Assembly: GCF_037892605.1 (NCBI RefSeq)
Contig: NZ_JBBKTU010000001.1
Location: 744,001 to 808,000, forward strand
Direction of reading: 5' to 3'
Source: Lacibacter sp. H407
Lineage (GTDB): Bacteria; Bacteroidota; Bacteroidia; Chitinophagales; Chitinophagaceae
DNA length: 64,000 bases
Made by a program: the position numbers and the translations under genes. The notes under the pieces were generated by a model that searched no databases, was not told the origin of the DNA, and saw nothing but the letters and a program-made list of their open reading frames with translations. Of the stretch, positions 1 through 7,876 are shown in pieces (within the stretch, counting starts at the first letter, position 1; each line of letters starts with the position of its first letter).

Positions 1-114
1 ATTCAACAGCTTCTTGTAAAGATCAAGTTCGATCTGTAACTGGCTTGGCAAAGAATCACTACCAAACCATTTAAACATCCGGTTAAATGCCAGATCAAAA
101 GGCTCCTGTTTCAT
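1..114 (-). CDS. N-terminal fragment of an unrecognised protein (cut by left edge)
   Basis: An open frame on the minus strand begins with ATG at 114 and is still open at position 1, giving 38 residues that start MKQEPFDLAFNRMFKW. The fragment has no signal peptide or membrane segment, so a cytoplasmic protein is likely. It is transcribed divergently from the haloperoxidase gene. A perfect TAnnTTTG element (TAGTTTTG on the minus strand, 222-215) lies about 100 bases upstream of its start. The fragment faintly recalls the N-terminus of Bacteroidota PAS/LuxR-type regulators, but it is too short to assign. Confidence 0.5.
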   Translation of the reverse strand, partial: MKQEPFDLAFNRMFKWFGSDSLPSQLQIELDLYKKLLN

Positions 115-421
115 AAACAACTTATTAGTGTATAAATGAAAAGAGACGGGTTATCCTTTTATTTCACAGAGTTTGGTGGTGATCAGGGGGAGAGGAGTAA
201 ACTGGTGTGAACGACAAAACTACCTATAAATCGGTATTTTTTATAGCTTTTATCAACCCTACATTTATATGTTATTCCTGGAAAAACGTACTTACTCCCT
301 GCAATCCCTTTCTTTCAAGAGAAAGTAATTTTTACGATTTACTTTCTGAAACTGCTTAACCGGATTTTATCCCCGTGAGCCTGATGAAAATCATTCGTCA
401 TCATCACTAAAACTTAAATCT
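115..421. promoter_or_regulatory. Divergent intergenic region with two dyads
   Basis: This 307-base gap has no gene. A short dyad, TACC (221-224) and GGTA (233-236) with 8 bases between, abuts a TAGTTTTG element that could be the -7 box of the leftward gene. Nearer the haloperoxidase gene, a perfect 9-bp inverted repeat, AGAAAGTAA (320-328) and TTACTTTCT (339-347), could form a hairpin. An overlapping CTTTC/GAAAG stem (312-325) would compete with it. Either dyad could be an operator or a 5' leader structure. Function is inferred only from symmetry and position. Confidence 0.35.
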
Positions 422-1789
422 ATGAGCAAAAAACTTCAAGGGGCGCTTTTTCTGTTGCTGTTCCTTTCCTTCGCTAATTTTTCCTGCCAAAAAGAAGTAA
501 GCGAAGATCTTGCACAGGAAAAAAATGTCAGCCCGTCGAACAAGACCGGTGTAAACGGCCATCTGCAGCAGGCCAAAACATTCTCTTCTGATGTAATTAT
601 CCGTTGGTTAAATATGCAAATGGAGATGCTACGATTGCCACTGCCCGCAGGAACAGGTGCTCAGGCTACGGATCGCAGCCAGGCGTATTGTGGTATTGCG
701 GCTTACGAGGCTGTTGTAAATGGTATGCCTGCTTATCAATCGCTCGAGAATCAATTAACGGACTTTCCGGAAATGCCAAAAACAGAACCCGGCAAAGCTT
801 ATCATTGGGCAGCAAGTGCCAATGCGGCGTTGGCTGAAATGAACAGGCGACTTTTTCCAACTACTTCAGCGGCCAATAAAACTGCGATGAATAATCTGGA
901 AAGCACCCTGCAAGCTACCTATGCTACCGAAGTAAACGATGCAACCTTGCAACGTTCCATTGCTTTTGGAAAAGAAGTCGCAATAAGAATTTTTGCGTGG
1001 GCAGCAACTGATGGTTCAGCAAATGTAAATCCACCATACGTTCCACCTGTTGGGATGGGTCTTTGGGTACCTACTGCAGCAACACCTGCAATAAATCCGT
1101 ATGCAAGTCAGCGCAGGTTACTTACACCTGCCTCAGCAAATGGCACAACACTTACACCATTACCGGCGTTTTCAACAGATCCATCGTCTGATTATTATGC
1201 CATGGTGAAAGAAGTGTATGATGCATCACTTACATTAACAACGGAGCAAAAAGCAATGGCTGATTATTTTAAGGATAATCCCGGCTATGGTGCGGGTGGC
1301 ACTTATGTAGCTGCATTTACACAAGCACTCAACATAGCACAATTCAAACTGGATATGGCAGCGCTGGCTTACGCCAAAGTTGGTATTGCTCAGCATGATG
1401 CTACGATTGTTTTGTTTATAAACAAATACATTTTCAATGTGATGCGTCCGATCACCTATATACGGTTATACATAAATCCTGCATGGAATACCTATATCCC
1501 AACTCCCAATCATCCTGAGTTTCCTTCAGGCCACGCAACAATAACAGGTGGTGCATTGACAATGATGAGCAATGTGTTTGGAGAAAAATTTCCCATGACG
1601 CTGCACACATACGATTACCTGAATTATCCTCCACGTAGTTACAGCACGTTCACACAAATGGGATTAGATATTGCCAACAGCAGAATATATGGTGGCTTGC
1701 ACTACAGGCTTACCTGCGAAAGAAGCATTGCACAGGGTAAAAAAGTAGCAGAAAATATCATCAGCACTGTAAAGTTTTTGAAAGAGTAA
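422..1789 (+). CDS. Vanadium-dependent haloperoxidase / PAP2-type acid phosphatase lipoprotein
   Basis: The 455-residue protein starts with a lipoprotein signal: a hydrophobic stretch then FANFSC with Cys22, so it is probably an outer-membrane or periplasmic lipoprotein. The C-terminal half has the vanadate/phosphate-binding site of the PAP2/vanadium-haloperoxidase superfamily: RP at 342-343, PEFPSGHA with catalytic His371, and SRIYGGLHY with Arg421 and His427. The family oxidises halides with peroxide or hydrolyses phosphate esters, and the two activities cannot be separated by eye. Length fits bacterial vanadium haloperoxidase-like proteins. It is transcribed alone, with a terminator about 90 bases downstream. 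Family is confident; substrate is unknown. Confidence 0.9.
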   Translation: MSKKLQGALFLLLFLSFANFSCQKEVSEDLAQEKNVSPSNKTGVNGHLQQAKTFSSDVIIRWLNMQMEMLRLPLPAGTGAQATDRSQAYCGIAAYEAVVNGMPAYQSLENQLTDFPEMPKTEPGKAYHWAASANAALAEMNRRLFPTTSAANKTAMNNLESTLQATYATEVNDATLQRSIAFGKEVAIRIFAWAATDGSANVNPPYVPPVGMGLWVPTAATPAINPYASQRRLLTPASANGTTLTPLPAFSTDPSSDYYAMVKEVYDASLTLTTEQKAMADYFKDNPGYGAGGTYVAAFTQALNIAQFKLDMAALAYAKVGIAQHDATIVLFINKYIFNVMRPITYIRLYINPAWNTYIPTPNHPEFPSGHATITGGALTMMSNVFGEKFPMTLHTYDYLNYPPRSYSTFTQMGLDIANSRIYGGLHYRLTCERSIAQGKKVAENIISTVKFLKE

Positions 1790-1875
1790 AAAGATATTCT
1801 TCATCTTTTCCGGTCATGTCCCGTCTTGTTTAATCAGCATTAAAGAAAACACCTGAAAAAATATACAGTTAACCA

Positions 1876-1901
1876 AGCCCCCGATCTATCGGGGGCTTTT
1901 C
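1876..1901 (+). terminator. Rho-independent terminator after haloperoxidase
   Basis: A perfect 10-bp stem, AGCCCCCGAT (1876-1885) pairing with ATCGGGGGCT (1888-1897), has a 2-base loop and is followed by TTTTCTTT. It lies about 90 bases past the stop codon at 1789 and separates that gene from the fasciclin gene. Confidence 0.85.
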
Positions 1902-2045
1902 TTTAAAAAATGTTTTGTTTTTAAATCCGCAATTACTGCAGCTCCGTAACTGTACTTGTATCTGAATCAACAAAAGCAGTATTAACCAACAACTGCTCGT
2001 CAGGTAACCCAGTATATCAATCATCAATTTATAAATCTAAGAAAC

Positions 2046-2627
2046 ATGAAAAGAGTAAAATTGTTAGCCTTGTCAATTGCAGCGGTTGTTACCGTAAGTA
2101 CAGTGAATGCACAAACTTCAACATCTAATAAGATGAAAGAAAAAACAGTGGAAGTTGGCGGTGCGCCCATGTACCCTTCAAAAAATATTGTGGAGAATGC
2201 AGTCAATTCAAATGATCACACAACATTGGTTGCAGCTGTTAAAGCAGCTGGCCTGGTTGAAACATTAATGAGTGCTGGCCCGTTTACCGTATTCGCTCCT
2301 ACTAATGCAGCGTTTGAAAAATTACCTGCAGGTACAGTTGAAACATTAGTAAAGCCTGAAAACAAAGCAACACTTACAGCAATACTCACGTATCATGTTG
2401 TAGCCGGCCGTTTGGATGCAAAAGAAATTGCACGCCTTATTAAAGAAGGAAATGGCAAAGCTGAATTAACAACTGTGCAAGGTGGAAAATTATGGTTATG
2501 GATGAAAGACAAAACACTCTGGATCAAAGATGAGAAGGGTGGAATGGCATCTGTAACAATCAAAGATGTTTATCAAAGTAATGGCGTTATCCATGTTATC
2601 GACGCCGTTGTTTTGCCGAAAGGCTAA
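2046..2627 (+). CDS. Fasciclin (FAS1) domain secreted protein
   Basis: This 193-residue protein has a cleavable signal peptide ending in VNAQ near residue 23. A single FAS1 domain spans roughly residues 50-191. It shows the family landmarks: TVFAPTNAAFEKLP, the HVV segment before the central helix (LTYHVVAGRL) and the C-terminal NGVIHVIDAVVLP. FAS1 domains act in adhesion or protein/ligand binding outside the cell; no enzymatic residues are expected. It forms its own transcription unit, with a terminator upstream (1876) and another downstream (2653). Its position between a haloperoxidase lipoprotein and DUF4331 proteins suggests a shared envelope or stress role, which is inference. Confidence 0.93.
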   Translation: MKRVKLLALSIAAVVTVSTVNAQTSTSNKMKEKTVEVGGAPMYPSKNIVENAVNSNDHTTLVAAVKAAGLVETLMSAGPFTVFAPTNAAFEKLPAGTVETLVKPENKATLTAILTYHVVAGRLDAKEIARLIKEGNGKAELTTVQGGKLWLWMKDKTLWIKDEKGGMASVTIKDVYQSNGVIHVIDAVVLPKG

Positions 2628-2652
2628 ATATGTAGTCCTGGTTTTGGTTTAC

Positions 2653-2686
2653 AAGAGGCTGGTTTCTACCAGCCTCTTTCTTTTTT
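2653..2686 (+). terminator. Rho-independent terminator after fasciclin gene
   Basis: The 10-bp stem AAGAGGCTGG (2653-2662) pairs with CCAGCCTCTT (2669-2678) over a 6-base loop and is followed by TCTTTTTT. It is 25 bases after the fasciclin stop codon. Confidence 0.9.
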
Positions 2687-2870
2687 CTGTTACTGCCAAA
2701 ATAAGATGTGATTCATTGATAGCAGAATAATCACTAATTATTTCTCTGTTCAAAATCCAATCGCACTTCATTCAACGTAAGTGTAGCATATCTGTTCCAC
2801 AAACACCTTGTGAGTAACATGAAAACGCATCATCAATCAAACTGAATTTTTAAATCAAAAAAATCAAACA

Positions 2871-3536
2871 ATGAAAAAGAGAAAAGTTTTACTGACTGTA
2901 CTGGCTGCAGTAGTAGCGGTAACCGGAGGCATCATTTACGCCGCCGATCACCTGGATGCACCAGCTGTATCAAACCAAACAACTGACATTACCGATGTGT
3001 ATGTCTTCAATGGTGAAAACACAAACAACCTTGTATTTGTCGCAAATACACAAGGTTTACTTTCACCATCAGCAACCGGTGCTGCAAAATTCGATGAAAA
3101 AACACTCATTGAATTCAATATCGACAACAACGGTGACAATGTTGAAGATCTTGTTTTGCAGGCAATTGTTATGAATGGAAAAATGCGTGTATACGGTCCT
3201 TACAGACCAGCCGCAACTGGAACAAGAAGTGTAATTGTGCCAAGTGCATTTACTGCGCAAGCTGACGTAACTCCTTACGGTCAAGCAGCGAAGATTGGCG
3301 AAGGAAATGGCATTAAAGTATTTGCCGGTCCACGTGATGATCCGTTCTTTTTTGATCTGAATCAATTCAAAAAAGTAATTGGCGGAACAGCGGCAGGTTT
3401 TAACAATCCCGGTGATGATACATTCAAAGGCACAAACGTAATGAGCGTTGTTATTGAAGTTCCCAAATCAAGATTGGGTGCAAGCAGCACAGGCGCATTA
3501 AGTGTATGGGCTGAATCAAAAAAAGCAATCAACTAA
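2871..3536 (+). CDS. DUF4331 domain exported protein (N-terminal-type half)
   Basis: This 221-residue protein has a basic start (MKKRK), a hydrophobic core and a YAA cleavage site before Asp26. The mature chain starts DHLDAP and continues TDITDVYVF, the landmark opening of DUF4331 proteins. It also carries the acidic NIDNNGDNVEDLV segment and FAGPRDDPFFFDL. DUF4331 has no agreed function; the Asp/Asn-rich turns could bind calcium, which is inference. The next gene carries sequence resembling the C-terminal half of the same family, so the two probably work together. It leads a likely four-gene operon (DUF4331, DUF4331-like, TPR, TonB receptor), although a hairpin at 4128 may attenuate the downstream part. 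Confidence 0.88.
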   Translation: MKKRKVLLTVLAAVVAVTGGIIYAADHLDAPAVSNQTTDITDVYVFNGENTNNLVFVANTQGLLSPSATGAAKFDEKTLIEFNIDNNGDNVEDLVLQAIVMNGKMRVYGPYRPAATGTRSVIVPSAFTAQADVTPYGQAAKIGEGNGIKVFAGPRDDPFFFDLNQFKKVIGGTAAGFNNPGDDTFKGTNVMSVVIEVPKSRLGASSTGALSVWAESKKAIN

Positions 3537-3570
3537 TCTCAACCATTCTTAATTCTAAAATTATAATCAG

Positions 3571-4098
3571 ATGAAACTTAAAATAGGTTTATACACAGTT
3601 CTCGCAGGCGCTATGTTTTTTGTAGCCTGTAAGAAAGGCGAAAACACACCTGCTACACAACAGGTTTACGAATTACAGGATCAAATGGCTCGTCCTGCTA
3701 TTAATACAGTATTCGTAGGCAGCGCCGATAAAGACGCTTTCAACGGAACCATTCCTTCAGCAATGAACGCTGCGTTCTTCACCAAGTTCAAAACAAATTT
3801 TCTTGCACTCAATCCAGGTTACACAACCAATGCATTGGGCCAAAATGTAGATCAGTTGATCGGTTTATTGGTAACAGATGTATTGAATGTATCAACTACC
3901 GCTCCTAAAACAACGTTTTTTGACGGTACCAATATTTTAACCGGTCGTGCACTGGGCGATGATGTAATTGATGTGGAATTATTGTTATTGTTTGGCGGTC
4001 CTGATGGAAGTTCAAACCCCGGCCTTACAAGCGATAAAGTAAGTATGAATGATAAAGCATTCCTTACTTCATTCCCTTACCTCGCAACACCTCATTAA
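3571..4098 (+). CDS. DUF4331-like lipoprotein (C-terminal-type half)
   Basis: The 175-residue protein has a lipoprotein signal (FFVAC, Cys20). The mature part includes DQMARPAINTVF, a Lys-Asp-Ala-Phe-Asn segment and a C-terminal GRALGDDVIDVELLLLFGG stretch, which resemble the second half of full-length DUF4331 proteins. It lacks the DHLDAP/TDITDVY opening present in the gene 34 bases upstream. The pair therefore looks like one DUF4331 fold carried on two chains, one soluble and one lipid-anchored. No catalytic motif is evident. Function is unknown. Confidence 0.8.
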   Translation: MKLKIGLYTVLAGAMFFVACKKGENTPATQQVYELQDQMARPAINTVFVGSADKDAFNGTIPSAMNAAFFTKFKTNFLALNPGYTTNALGQNVDQLIGLLVTDVLNVSTTAPKTTFFDGTNILTGRALGDDVIDVELLLLFGGPDGSSNPGLTSDKVSMNDKAFLTSFPYLATPH

Positions 4099-4127
4099 TC
4101 GTATAGACCGTACCAAGAGAATCAATA

Positions 4128-4158
4128 AAGGCGAAGGGGTTACAGCCTTCGCCTTTTT
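4128..4158 (+). terminator. Terminator or attenuator between DUF4331-like and TPR genes
   Basis: A 10-bp stem, AAGGCGAAGG (4128-4137) with CCTTCGCCTT (4146-4155), has an 8-base loop and a run of T. It lies 30 bases after one stop and 34 bases before the next start, so it probably lowers, rather than abolishes, expression of the TPR/TonB receptor genes, unless they have their own promoter. Confidence 0.8.
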
Positions 4159-4191
4159 AAAACCAAACCAATCAACTACAAATTTAATTTT

Positions 4192-5496
4192 ATGTACAAG
4201 TTATCTATCATCGCCTGCTGGTTTAGCTTTCTGTTTGCCTGCTCAACAAAAAATAATGCTGTTGTACAGGAAGAGATCGTCACAAATTTGATGGAACAGA
4301 AAAGCGCAAGTACTTCATCTGAAGTACTGAAAGCAGATATGCAGTTCTGGACAATGCGATTGGAAGAAAAAGCGAATGATGATTTGGTTGCACAAATCAA
4401 ACTTGCCGGATTGTACAGCAGAAGGTTTCAATACAGCGGCAATATCAACGACGTACATCAAAGTGATAGCTTGTATCGTATAGCCAATCAAATTCAACAC
4501 AAATTCGGTTCAGGTGTTTATCGTTCACTTGCCGCCAACTGTGTTACACAACACAAATTTTTACAGGCTGATCTTTATTTGGATTCTGCTGCCATCATGG
4601 GCGATGATCTCTATTTTACCAGACTGCAACAGTTTGATGTAAAACTGGAGCTGGGTCAAATGAAAGAAGCAGAAGCTATCCTCAACAGTCTTCGTTCAAA
4701 AACCAATTTCGATTACTACAGTCGTGCAGCCAAACTGGAAGATCACAAAGGAAACAGTGAAGCAAGTATCAGCTTTATGGAAAAAGCATACGCTGATGTG
4801 CTGGAATCAAAAAATGAGCAATTACTGCTTTGGGTAAAAACAAACCTGGCCGATATGTATGGCCACAACAACCGCATTCAGGAATCGTATCAACTCTATA
4901 CTGAAGTAATCAAAGAAAATCCTGACTATTTCCATGCATGGAAAGGAATTGCATGGATCGCCTATTCAAACGACAAGAACACAACCCTTGCGAAAAAAAT
5001 ATTGATCTGGTTACAGGAAAAACATCCTGTTCCCGACTACGATCTGCTGCTGAGTGAAATTGCTGCCTTTGAACAAAACAATGATGCAAAAAATAAATAC
5101 CTCGCTTCGTTTATTGACAAAGTAAGCAACCCGGCTTATGGTGATATGTACAACAAATACATGTTCAGCATTTTAAGTGATGAACTGAACGATCCAAAAG
5201 AAGCCATGAAAATTGCACAAACAGAAATTAATAACCGCCCCACTCCGCAATCGTACGAACTGTTTGCATGGGCACTCTATAAAAACGGACAATTAAACGA
5301 AGCAACACGTATTGCACAAAGCCGTATCATCAACAAAACATTTGAACCCGACGCTCTTTTCCATATCGGATTATTATTAAAACAAAGCGGCGATAAAACT
5401 GCAGCCAAACAATACTTAACGGAAGCATTGGAAAGTAGTTTTGAATTAGGCCCGCTGGTTACGAATGAAATTAAACAGGAATTAAAAACGCTATAA
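4192..5496 (+). CDS. Tetratricopeptide-repeat lipoprotein
   Basis: This 434-residue protein has a short lipoprotein signal (FLFAC, Cys17) followed by an all-helical chain of TPR-like units from about residue 60 to the end. Typical repeats include an alanine/tyrosine-rich pair near ANQIQHKFGSGVY and a clear C-terminal unit with ALFHIGLLLKQSGDKTAAKQYL. TPR proteins are scaffolds for protein complexes; no enzyme is suggested. It ends 18 bases before the TonB receptor gene, so the two are probably co-translated and may form an outer-membrane complex, the lipoprotein sitting on the periplasmic or surface face. This partnership is inference. Confidence 0.85.
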   Translation: MYKLSIIACWFSFLFACSTKNNAVVQEEIVTNLMEQKSASTSSEVLKADMQFWTMRLEEKANDDLVAQIKLAGLYSRRFQYSGNINDVHQSDSLYRIANQIQHKFGSGVYRSLAANCVTQHKFLQADLYLDSAAIMGDDLYFTRLQQFDVKLELGQMKEAEAILNSLRSKTNFDYYSRAAKLEDHKGNSEASISFMEKAYADVLESKNEQLLLWVKTNLADMYGHNNRIQESYQLYTEVIKENPDYFHAWKGIAWIAYSNDKNTTLAKKILIWLQEKHPVPDYDLLLSEIAAFEQNNDAKNKYLASFIDKVSNPAYGDMYNKYMFSILSDELNDPKEAMKIAQTEINNRPTPQSYELFAWALYKNGQLNEATRIAQSRIINKTFEPDALFHIGLLLKQSGDKTAAKQYLTEALESSFELGPLVTNEIKQELKTL

Positions 5497-5514
5497 CCTT
5501 TCATACTGCTGTTT

Positions 5515-7728
5515 ATGAAAACATATTTACTCACATTCATCTTGTCTGTGCTTACCATTTGCACAATGGCGCAAAGCACCATTACAGGTCGTATTGTTGA
5601 CAGTGTTACCAACGAACCGATTGAAGGTGCTGTATTGCAAACACGTTCCAAAATAACTACCTCGGGAAAAGATGGAAGTTTTTCGCTCAATGTACCAGGC
5701 GAAGAAGCAATTACCGTTTCAGCAATCGGTTATGCAAAGCAGGAACTCACCGCTTCTTCATCTTCAATTATCATTTCGCTTAGTCGTGCTGCATTTAATC
5801 TAAAAGAATTAGTGATCTCCGCAGGCAATGCCAGCAAAGTACATGCAACCATCAGCAAAATAGATCTCAATCAACGGCCGGTTAATTCTGCACAGGAATT
5901 TTTACGTTATGTACCGGGTTTGTTTATTGCACAACACCAGGGTGGTGGCAAAGCAGAACAAATATTTTTACGTGGCTTTGATGTAGATCATGGTACCGAT
6001 GTAAAGATTACAGTGGATGGAATGCCTGTGAACATGGTATCGCATGCACACGGGCAAGGTTATGCTGATATGCATTTTGTAATCCCTGAATTGGTAAGAG
6101 CCATTGATTATGGAAAAGGAAGTTACTATACTGAGCAAGGCAATTTTAATACAGCCGGTTATGTAGAGTTACAAACCGCAAATCGACTTACACAAAATAT
6201 TATACAAACAGAAGTGGGCATGTTCAACAGCTACCGCAATCTTGTAATGATGAATATGCTGCCGAAAAGCAATCAGAAACAGAATGCGTATGTAGCAGCT
6301 GAATATATTTATTCTGACGGGCCATTTGAAAGTGCACAACACTTTAACCGTTTCAACATCTGGAGCAAATACAATGTTGCATTGAACGACAACACAAAAC
6401 TATCGGTGCAGGCAAATGTATTCAACAGCAAATGGGATGCATCGGGTCAAATTCCTGAACGTGCCGTTGCTGATGGAACCATTACACGCTTTGGCGCCAT
6501 TGATAATACAGAAGGCGGCTATACAGGTCGAATCAACTTTAATACAAAACTTTCACAGCGTTTGCGAAACGATGATTTGTTGGAACATCAGTTGTATTAT
6601 TCACGCTATCACTTCAATCTTATTTCCAATTTCACCTTTTTCTTAATTGATCCGGTGAATGGTGATCAGATACGCCAGCAGGAAGCAAGAGATATTTATG
6701 GTGCACAATCCACCTGGCAACGAACAAGAGAAAAAGGTATTACCCGCTTTATCAGCAGCATTGGAAGCGGTGTGCGTTTTGATGCAACAACAAATTCAGA
6801 GTTATCACGTACAAAAAACAAAACAGAAACACTGGAAGCCATTCAACTGGGTAATGTAAAAGAAGCCAATGCCTGGTTGTATGCCGATGAAAAAATAGAA
6901 CGTGGCAACTGGCTGTTCAATATTGGAGCAAGAGCCGATTATTTTCATTTCGCTTATGCTGATCAACTGAATACTTCGTTACCATCGCAACAAAAAATGA
7001 TCGTAAGCCCGAAAGTGAACATTTATTATACGTTTTCTAAAAACTTTCAACTCTACTTTAAAAACGGAAAAGGTTTTCACAGCAACGATACAAGAGTGGT
7101 GTTGCCACAAACCGGCCGGCAAATTTTACCCGCCTCCTACGGATCTGATCTTGGCTTTATCTGGAAACCATTCAGTTCATTACTTATCAATGCAACAGCC
7201 TGGCATTTGTTTCTGGAGCAGGAGTTTGTATATGTAGGCGATGCAGGTATTGTGGAACCCGGTGGCAAAACAAGAAGAGTGGGTGCCGATGTATCAGTAC
7301 GTTGGCAACCCTCTAAACAATTCAGTGCAGATGCAAATATCAACTACGCACATGCAAGAAGCATTGAAGACCCGAAAGGAGAAAATTATATTCCGTTAGC
7401 TCCCACATTTACCAGCACCGGTGGAATTAACTATCAGCACAACAGCTGGAATGCAAGTATACGTTACCGTTACCTGGCAAACAGAGCCGCTACCGAAGAC
7501 TATAGCATTACAGCCAAAGGATATTTTGTAACCGATGCGTCGATCAGTTATGCATTCCGCAAATTTGAAATTGGTACAGTAATCGAAAATTTGTTTAATA
7601 CCGAATGGAACGAAGCACAGTTTGCTACAGAATCAAGATTACGCAATGAAACTGATCCTGTAAATGAATTGCACTACACACCAGGGAATCCGTTCTTCCT
7701 GAAACTGAAAATTGCATTTAAATTTTAA
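5515..7728 (+). CDS. TonB-dependent outer-membrane receptor with N-terminal CarboxypepD_reg domain
   Basis: This 737-residue protein has a signal peptide ending TMAQ (residue 20), a carboxypeptidase-regulatory-like domain (about 22-90), a plug (about 105-222) and a 22-strand-type barrel ending LKIAFKF with the terminal Phe of outer-membrane proteins. It lacks the size (about 1000 residues) and the SusD neighbour of SusC-type glycan receptors, so a small ligand such as a metal chelate or cofactor is more likely. The plug has a cluster of histidines: His159 in DVDHGTDVKI, then SHAHGQGYADMHF with His177, His179 and His187. This could touch a metal, which is inference. It closes the DUF4331 operon; a strong terminator follows. 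Confidence 0.92.
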   Translation: MKTYLLTFILSVLTICTMAQSTITGRIVDSVTNEPIEGAVLQTRSKITTSGKDGSFSLNVPGEEAITVSAIGYAKQELTASSSSIIISLSRAAFNLKELVISAGNASKVHATISKIDLNQRPVNSAQEFLRYVPGLFIAQHQGGGKAEQIFLRGFDVDHGTDVKITVDGMPVNMVSHAHGQGYADMHFVIPELVRAIDYGKGSYYTEQGNFNTAGYVELQTANRLTQNIIQTEVGMFNSYRNLVMMNMLPKSNQKQNAYVAAEYIYSDGPFESAQHFNRFNIWSKYNVALNDNTKLSVQANVFNSKWDASGQIPERAVADGTITRFGAIDNTEGGYTGRINFNTKLSQRLRNDDLLEHQLYYSRYHFNLISNFTFFLIDPVNGDQIRQQEARDIYGAQSTWQRTREKGITRFISSIGSGVRFDATTNSELSRTKNKTETLEAIQLGNVKEANAWLYADEKIERGNWLFNIGARADYFHFAYADQLNTSLPSQQKMIVSPKVNIYYTFSKNFQLYFKNGKGFHSNDTRVVLPQTGRQILPASYGSDLGFIWKPFSSLLINATAWHLFLEQEFVYVGDAGIVEPGGKTRRVGADVSVRWQPSKQFSADANINYAHARSIEDPKGENYIPLAPTFTSTGGINYQHNSWNASIRYRYLANRAATEDYSITAKGYFVTDASISYAFRKFEIGTVIENLFNTEWNEAQFATESRLRNETDPVNELHYTPGNPFFLKLKIAFKF

Positions 7729-7750
7729 TACGTGTCAGAACACTTACTGC

Positions 7751-7784
7751 AAAAGCCTTGATGAAACACATCAAGGCTTTTTTT
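7751..7784 (+). terminator. Rho-independent terminator after TonB receptor
   Basis: A 13-bp stem, AAAAGCCTTGATG (7751-7763) with CATCAAGGCTTTT (7769-7781), has a 5-base loop and a T tract. It lies 23 bases after the receptor stop and has A/T tracts on both flanks. Confidence 0.9.
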
Positions 7785-7792
7785 ATGAACTG

Positions 7793-7824
7793 CTTGCAGT
7801 TTTCTGATTTTATTTTTACCTTTT
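7793..7824 (+). promoter_or_regulatory. Candidate Bacteroidota promoter for cytochrome gene
   Basis: CTTG (7793-7796) and TACCTTTT (7817-7824) are spaced 20 bases apart and resemble the -33 TTTG and -7 TAnnTTTG elements of Bacteroidota primary sigma. Transcription would begin near 7830, giving a leader of about 45 bases. Confidence 0.4.
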
Positions 7825-7876
7825 CTATTGCAGAACGTTCATTCGTTTACACTCATCAACCCCAAAACCAACCATC

